Made by a program: the position numbers and the translations under genes | Notes under the pieces: model-generated | Seen by the model: only the letters and a program-made list of their open reading frames with translations | Database searches by the model: none | What the model was told of the DNA's origin: nothing | Part shown: piece after piece, positions 7,356-10,108 of the stretch | Position numbering within the stretch: position 1 is the stretch's first letter | Layout: every line of letters starts with the position of its first letter | Assembly (NCBI GenBank): GCA_016207545.1 | Contig: JACQPO010000205.1 | Span: 1-10,108, forward strand | DNA length: 10,108 nt | Direction: 5' to 3' | Source of the DNA: Methanobacteriota archaeon | GTDB taxonomy: Archaea > Thermoplasmatota > Thermoplasmata > RBG-16-68-12 > EA-27

Positions 7356-7610
7356 TCAGGGCGGCGCGACCGCGAGCTTCGCCTTCAGTTCCGCAATCTC
7401 TCGCTGCATTTCAAGAAAGATGGACAGGAACGCGGTCTCCACGGGATCGAGGTGCGCGCAATAGCTCGCCGCGGACGCGTGCTGGCGGGCGCGGTTCACG
7501 ACCTCGTCGAACAGATCCCGGTCCTTCTCCCGCAGCGCGCGGCGGTAGTCCATCCACCGGTCGAGGATCGACTCAAGGTACATCCGGTACGTCGGGACCG
7601 TGCGCCCCAT
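7356..7610 (-). CDS. Small conserved helical protein encoded upstream of polB
   Basis: An 84-aa, charged, mostly helical protein with no signal peptide or membrane segment. It resembles small uncharacterised archaeal proteins of about 80-90 aa that begin with a TVPTYR-like segment (GRTVPTYRMYLESILDRW). They continue with a dimer-like helix rich in Arg/Asp (RRALREKDRDLFDEVVNRAR), then HxSAASY, and end in a coiled-coil-like helix (EMQREIAELKAKLA). I recall relatives in Halobacteria and Thermoplasmata but cannot name a function. The ATG at 7610 has GGGAG (7619-7615) four bases upstream. The gene lies about 70 nt upstream of the conserved polymerase sequence, on the same strand and in the same frame, separated only by its own TGA. 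A role linked to the polymerase is inferred from this position alone. Confidence 0.75.
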   Translation of the reverse strand: MGRTVPTYRMYLESILDRWMDYRRALREKDRDLFDEVVNRARQHASAASYCAHLDPVETAFLSIFLEMQREIAELKAKLAVAPP

Positions 7611-7640
7611 GAGACTCCCCCCGAGGAGACAGGGGAGGTG

Positions 7641-7650
7641 GGGCTTATCG
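7641..7650 (-). promoter_or_regulatory. Possible TATA-like element for the 84-aa/polB unit
   Basis: On the minus strand CGATAAGCCC lies about 36 nt upstream of the ATG at 7610. This is the only A/T-rich core in the G+C-rich upstream stretch, and it would give a leader of about ten bases. The match to an archaeal TATA box is poor, so this is tentative. Confidence 0.25.
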
Positions 7651-7685
7651 CAGACGGGTGGGGATGGGTGAAAGTGGTGCGGACC

Positions 7686-7808
7686 GTCCCGCAGTCCCTC
7701 GACCGGTACACCTACACGGTGAACAACCCGCTCCGGTACGTCGACCCGACGGGCGAGTCGTGGTGGAACCCGTTCGACCGGGCCGCGGCCGCGCTGATTG
7801 GGACGTAA
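7686..7808 (+). pseudogene. Orphan 3' fragment of an RHS/YD-repeat protein gene
   Basis: The frame ending at the TAA 7806-7808 encodes PQSLDRYTYTVNNPLRYVDP followed by TGESWWNPFDRAAAALIGT. This is the end of the RHS repeat-associated core domain, whose usual form is L-N-R-Y-x-Y-V-x-N-N-P-L-x-Y-x-D-P-T-G. The preceding codons show no YD repeats and no link to a normal RHS protein, which is usually many hundreds to thousands of residues long. Only about 40 residues survive. The tail after DPTG is short and shows no recognisable toxin domain. Upstream sequence now serves as the leader of the divergent 84-aa gene, so a deletion or insertion has removed the rest. Expression as a peptide is unlikely. 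Confidence 0.65.
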
Positions 7809-7810
7809 AC

Positions 7811-7822
7811 GTTTATGTATAC
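7811..7822 (+). promoter_or_regulatory. Likely TATA region of vapBC
   Basis: GTTTATGTATAC is an abrupt A/T-rich stretch about 35-40 nt upstream of the vapB ATG at 7854. It resembles an archaeal TATA box, with transcription expected to start near 7840. It overlaps the hexamer repeats, which fits repression by the VapBC complex. Confidence 0.5.
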
Positions 7823-7840
7823 GTATACGTCTACGTCTAA
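7817..7840. repeat. Four tandem hexamers with palindromes; candidate vapBC operator
   Basis: GTATAC-GTATAC-GTCTAC-GTCTAA run head to tail. The first two units make a perfect 12-bp palindrome (7817-7828), and ACGTATACGT at 7821-7830 is a second, overlapping 10-bp palindrome. Ribbon-helix-helix antitoxins bind short tandem or palindromic sites at their own promoters, and this array sits between the TATA-like core and the vapB start. Operator function is inferred. Confidence 0.45.
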
Positions 7841-7853
7841 CTCAGGCGAGAGC

Positions 7854-8057
7854 ATGCCCGTCAAGACCACGATCCTGCTCCGGGAGGACGTTCGGGAGCA
7901 CCTGCTCCGGAAGGTCGGACCCCGCCGGTTGTCCGATGCGATCAACGGGATTTTGGCCAAAGCCTTGTTCCCGCGGAAGAAGTCGCTCTTCGGCGCGGAC
8001 CCTTGGCTGAACACGAAGGGCCTCCGGGACGAGCGGGAGCCCCATGAAGATCTTTGA
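7854..8057 (+). CDS. vapB: VapB-type antitoxin
   Basis: A 67-aa antitoxin of a type II toxin-antitoxin pair. It should bind and block the downstream VapC RNase and repress its own promoter. The N-terminus looks like a ribbon-helix-helix DNA-binding domain: a strand (KTTILLRE, 4-11), then a helix (DVREHLLRKVG), then a second helix (LSDAINGILAKAL). The C-terminal tail FGADPWLNTKGLRDEREPHE is the kind of acidic, extended segment that wraps the toxin in archaeal VapB proteins. I chose the ATG at 7854 because the motif starts there. An ATG at 7815 would add 13 low-complexity residues encoded by the hexamer repeat and promoter. The gene overlaps vapC by 14 nt, as expected for coupled translation. 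Confidence 0.85.
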   Translation: MPVKTTILLREDVREHLLRKVGPRRLSDAINGILAKALFPRKKSLFGADPWLNTKGLRDEREPHEDL

Positions 8058-8418
8058 CTCGTGGGCCTGGGTTGAGTACTTTCGCGGCTCCCGGGCGGGG
8101 AAAACGGTCAAGGCGATGGTCGAGGGGCCCGAGGTCCTTTTCACGCCGGCCGTGTGCCTTACGGAAATCAAAGCGAAGTACCTCGCGGAGCGCAGGGACC
8201 CCGCGGATCGCCTTTCGTTCATCAAATCTCGGACCTCGGTCGTGGATGTCGACGCTTCGGTCGCGGAGCAGGGAGCAGATCTCAAGGTTGAGCACAAGTT
8301 GCACACAGTCGACGCCCTCGTGCTCGCGTCTGCGCGAAAGGTCGGCGGGGAACTGGTAACCGGGGACAATCACTTCCGAGGACTGCCCGGGGTCCTGATG
8401 CTGTCCACGGCGGGATGA
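8044..8418 (+). CDS. vapC: VapC-type PIN-domain ribonuclease toxin
   Basis: A 124-aa PIN-domain endoribonuclease. VapC toxins cut tRNA or rRNA in a metal-dependent way and halt translation; the target here cannot be read. The acidic active-site residues are all present: D5 in KIFDSWAWVEYF, E41 in LTEIK, D90 in HTVDALVLASA and D108 in LVTGDNHF. The toxin therefore looks intact. GGGAG at 8035-8039 lies four bases upstream of the ATG, inside the vapB coding region. The length is normal. The pair sits next to an RHS gene remnant and a short non-coding stretch, consistent with an acquired accessory island. No other TA genes are seen nearby. Confidence 0.93.
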   Translation: MKIFDSWAWVEYFRGSRAGKTVKAMVEGPEVLFTPAVCLTEIKAKYLAERRDPADRLSFIKSRTSVVDVDASVAEQGADLKVEHKLHTVDALVLASARKVGGELVTGDNHFRGLPGVLMLSTAG

Positions 8419-8680
8419 GGGTCCGCGCAAGGAAGCCCGTGAGCGGGCTGCGCATCTCCCCCGATGGCTGTCATGGTCCCTTGCCGCGTTTCCGCGCCAA
8501 CCGCGTCGCGCCGTCCTCGATCGGTTCGACAAGCGGGCCACGGCCCCTCCGCCGGACCCGTTCGAGAGGGATTGCAAGAAACGAGGTCACAGCTCGAACC
8601 CTCGGCTCTCTTGACGCTGTGAACGGGCTTGCGTCCCTGGTATCGCCCATGGTGGACGAAACCGACCAAGCGAGCAATGG
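8419..8680. other. 262-nt spacer with no recognisable gene
   Basis: Both strands were read in all frames. Short open frames exist, but none shows a recognisable motif, a supported start or typical protein composition. No tRNA-like cloverleaf was found. It may be decayed coding sequence next to the vapBC and RHS patch. Confidence 0.5.
8434..8449 (+). terminator. Hairpin 15 nt after vapC
   Basis: AGCCCG (8434-8439) pairs perfectly with CGGGCT (8444-8449) around a TGAG loop, just beyond the vapC stop. No T-run follows, and archaeal termination relies mainly on T-rich tracts. It may be an RNA-stabilising hairpin or chance in G+C-rich DNA. Confidence 0.25.
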
Positions 8681-9661
8681 CTAGCCTCTAATCAGTGCAG
8701 GCAAGTCGCCGAGGAACACATCGATGTCCGGCCACCGCCACCCCCCGAGGTACGCCTCGATCGCGCGGAAGAAGTCCCGCACGAGGGGGGTGCCGAGCTG
8801 ACGGATCTGCTCGTCCATCCACCGCATCGCGGCCTCGTCGCCTTGGGTGCGTCGCAGGTACGAGACGGACGACCCGCGGATGAACAGCTCCGCGAACTGC
8901 AGGTCCGCCTCCGGATACGCCCGCGCGAACGGCGCGTCCTTCGGGATTCCGTCCAGGATCGGCTGGAGGCGCGGGACGAGGTCCTTGTGGGTCCAGCTCA
9001 CCTCGTAATGGAGGGCGTGGCTCAGCTCGTGCTGCGCGAGGACCTGCGCGCGCTGCGGGTCGAAGGACCACGCCACGGGGTCCCGGGAATCCAGCGGGAG
9101 CCGCGGCGGGTGGAGGAACGCGAAGTCCTCCCATGCGCTCATCGCGCCCGTGCCGCCGCCGCCCCACGGATGCGTGGGCACGGGGACGACAACCATCTTG
9201 AACTTGATCGGCCCGTACAAACGCTCGAGGAACTCCTCGATCCGCGCGCCCTCGAGCGCGTCCTTCACGTCCGCCTGCGCGAGCGTGTACTCCGCGACGT
9301 GCGCCCGTTGGAATGTCCCGAGCTTCGCGTCCTCGTAGAACGCGGCCATCTTCGCGGGCAGCTCCTTCATTCGCGCGGGCTCGTACTCCCCGACGTACTC
9401 CGGCAGCTGGGAAGAGCGGCGCACGAAAGAGACGGGGCCGGACAGCTGCGCGACGTGGCCGTACAGGAACAGGACGTCCTCCGGATTGAAGAACTCCTTG
9501 AGCCACGCGAGGGACGGGTGGTCCGCGAACGGCTTCGTGTGCTCGAGCGCGCGCACCGCGATCGGGTGGAGCTTCGTGTCCTTCGGTCCCCCGGTGAGGG
9601 TGAGGAGCATCGTGGACAGGACGTTCACGGGCTCGTTCACTTCGACGGTGATGCCCGCCAT
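8681..9661 (-). CDS. HExxH zinc-metallopeptidase-like protein (DUF4932-like)
   Basis: A 326-aa protein with a zincin motif, AQHELSHALHY (209-219). H211 and H215 would bind zinc and E212 would act as the base. E258 in LQFAELFIRG is a candidate third ligand. The N-terminal half is helical and rich in aromatic residues (SLAWLKEFFNPEDVLFLYGH, 50-69), and KFKMVVVPVPTHPWGGGG (153-170) looks like a strand and loop before the active site. This overall plan recalls DUF4932-type proteins, but the assignment is from memory of the pattern only. No signal peptide or membrane helix is seen, so it should be cytoplasmic. I chose the ATG at 9661, where structured sequence begins and a TATA-like CATAGA lies about 28 nt upstream, which would suit a leaderless transcript. 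An ATG at 9712 would add 17 Arg/Pro-rich residues. The substrate is unknown. It is divergent from the methyltransferase gene. Confidence 0.7.
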   Translation of the reverse strand: MAGITVEVNEPVNVLSTMLLTLTGGPKDTKLHPIAVRALEHTKPFADHPSLAWLKEFFNPEDVLFLYGHVAQLSGPVSFVRRSSQLPEYVGEYEPARMKELPAKMAAFYEDAKLGTFQRAHVAEYTLAQADVKDALEGARIEEFLERLYGPIKFKMVVVPVPTHPWGGGGTGAMSAWEDFAFLHPPRLPLDSRDPVAWSFDPQRAQVLAQHELSHALHYEVSWTHKDLVPRLQPILDGIPKDAPFARAYPEADLQFAELFIRGSSVSYLRRTQGDEAAMRWMDEQIRQLGTPLVRDFFRAIEAYLGGWRWPDIDVFLGDLPALIRG

Positions 9662-9741
9662 CGGGGGCGCGGGAAGGGGTCGCCCTCTATGAACCTGCCG
9701 AGCCCCGCGCATCTCTTATCGCCGCACGTGCATCGGGGGCC
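9662..9741. promoter_or_regulatory. Divergent promoter region between peptidase and methyltransferase genes
   Basis: Rightward, CTTATC at 9714-9719 lies about 25 nt upstream of the GTG at 9742. Leftward, CATAGA (9692-9687) lies about 28 nt upstream of the ATG at 9661. Both spacings suit leaderless archaeal transcripts. The elements are weak matches, so the call rests on position. Confidence 0.35.
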
Positions 9742-10108
9742 GTGGACGCGGAGGACGCGTTCCAGTTGCTCATCGGGGAGTACAGCCGGATGGCGGAGGT
9801 GTACGACCGCCACGCGGCCCCCTACCATGCGAGGATGGTGGACCGGCTTCTCGATTTGGCGGCGCTGAGGCCGACGGACCGCATGCTCGACCTCGGCTGC
9901 GGACCGGGGAACCTCGCGTTCGCCGCGACGCACCACGTGGCCCGAAGGTCCGTCTTGGGGATCGACCTCGCGGAGGGCATGGTGAACTTCGCGACCGCCA
10001 AAGCGGGGAAGTTGGGACTCCCGAACGTTCGCTTCCACCGGATTGACGGCCGCCGCCTCGATTTGGAGCCAAGCCGGTTCGATGTCGTCCTCTCCTGCTT
10101 TGGGATTC
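9742..10108 (+). CDS. SAM-dependent class I methyltransferase, 3' end outside the window
   Basis: The first 122 residues of a Rossmann-fold methyltransferase of the UbiE/Methyltransf_11 type. Motif I, which binds S-adenosylmethionine, is MLDLGCGPGN (48-57). The acidic end of strand 2 is D75 in LGIDLAEGMV. A further Asp in RIDGRRL (about 103) should contact the adenine, and FDVVLSCFG is motif IV. The N-terminal helix with EYSRMAEVYDRHA resembles the YD-x-x-A segment of UbiE-like enzymes. The methyl acceptor is unknown. I chose GTG at 9742 because it precedes the conserved helix and has a TATA-like element at leaderless spacing; ATG at 9790 is the alternative. The gene continues past the window edge, so total length cannot be judged. 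Confidence 0.82.
   Translation, partial: MDAEDAFQLLIGEYSRMAEVYDRHAAPYHARMVDRLLDLAALRPTDRMLDLGCGPGNLAFAATHHVARRSVLGIDLAEGMVNFATAKAGKLGLPNVRFHRIDGRRLDLEPSRFDVVLSCFGI

Noticed and set aside
7817..7840. CRISPR-like repeat
   Set aside because: The units are only 6 bp, directly adjacent and without spacers. An operator or simple repeat explains them better.
8560..8620. tRNA T-arm-like sequence (minus strand GGGTTCGAGCT)
   Set aside because: The flanking bases do not form the T stem, and no acceptor, D or anticodon arms can be drawn around it.
8415..8684. 89-codon plus-strand frame after vapC
   Set aside because: It has no motif, no Shine-Dalgarno or promoter, and a composition like non-coding G+C-rich sequence.
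8843..9868. 341-codon plus-strand frame antisense to the HExxH protein and running into the methyltransferase
   Set aside because: It is Arg/Glu/Leu-rich shadow sequence. It conflicts with the HExxH gene and with the methyltransferase frame that has a clear SAM motif.

Overview
The window looks like a chromosomal segment of an uncultivated, high-GC euryarchaeon. A Thermoplasmatota-type lineage is my best guess, not a proof. The archaeal assignment rests on a CDP-archaeol synthase (carS, archaeal ether-lipid synthesis), a PolB2-like family B DNA polymerase with an archaeal-type intein, an archaeal-style VapBC pair, a good TATA box, and largely weak Shine-Dalgarno signals. Coding density is high and most genes are strongly G+C-rich. 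The clear exception is the intein, at about half G+C.

Layout. Positions 1-3103 (+ strand) hold a tightly overlapping operon. It comprises carS (GTG start, TATA box about 70 nt upstream), pyrE (orotate phosphoribosyltransferase, GTGA overlap with carS) and a secreted, membrane-anchored clostripain-type (C11) cysteine peptidase that overlaps pyrE by one base. On the opposite strand, 7610-3087 reads as a second transcription unit. It comprises a small conserved 84-aa helical protein, a large family B DNA polymerase interrupted by a 467-aa LAGLIDADG intein, and a 149-aa protein that may have a PD-(D/E)XK-like nuclease fold. That last gene runs 17 nt into the convergent C11 gene. The polymerase has a disrupted motif C (HGIVDS in place of YGDTDS) and no recognisable exonuclease DIE motif. 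It therefore resembles the family of 'inactivated' archaeal PolB proteins. Its conserved N-terminus extends upstream of the first usable start codon.

Positions 7611-8680 are an accessory patch. It holds the orphan 3' end of an RHS/YD-repeat gene, an AT-rich promoter/operator with tandem hexamers, a vapBC toxin-antitoxin pair (14-nt overlap), and about 260 nt with no recognisable gene. From 8681 to the end, a cytoplasmic HExxH zinc-peptidase-like protein (- strand) is divergently arranged with a SAM-dependent methyltransferase (+ strand) that runs off the window.

The most interesting locus is the polymerase unit. A probably catalytically altered polymerase is flanked by two small conserved-looking proteins, one perhaps nuclease-like. 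It also carries a GC-atypical intein with unusual C-terminal splice residues and an apparently intact homing endonuclease.
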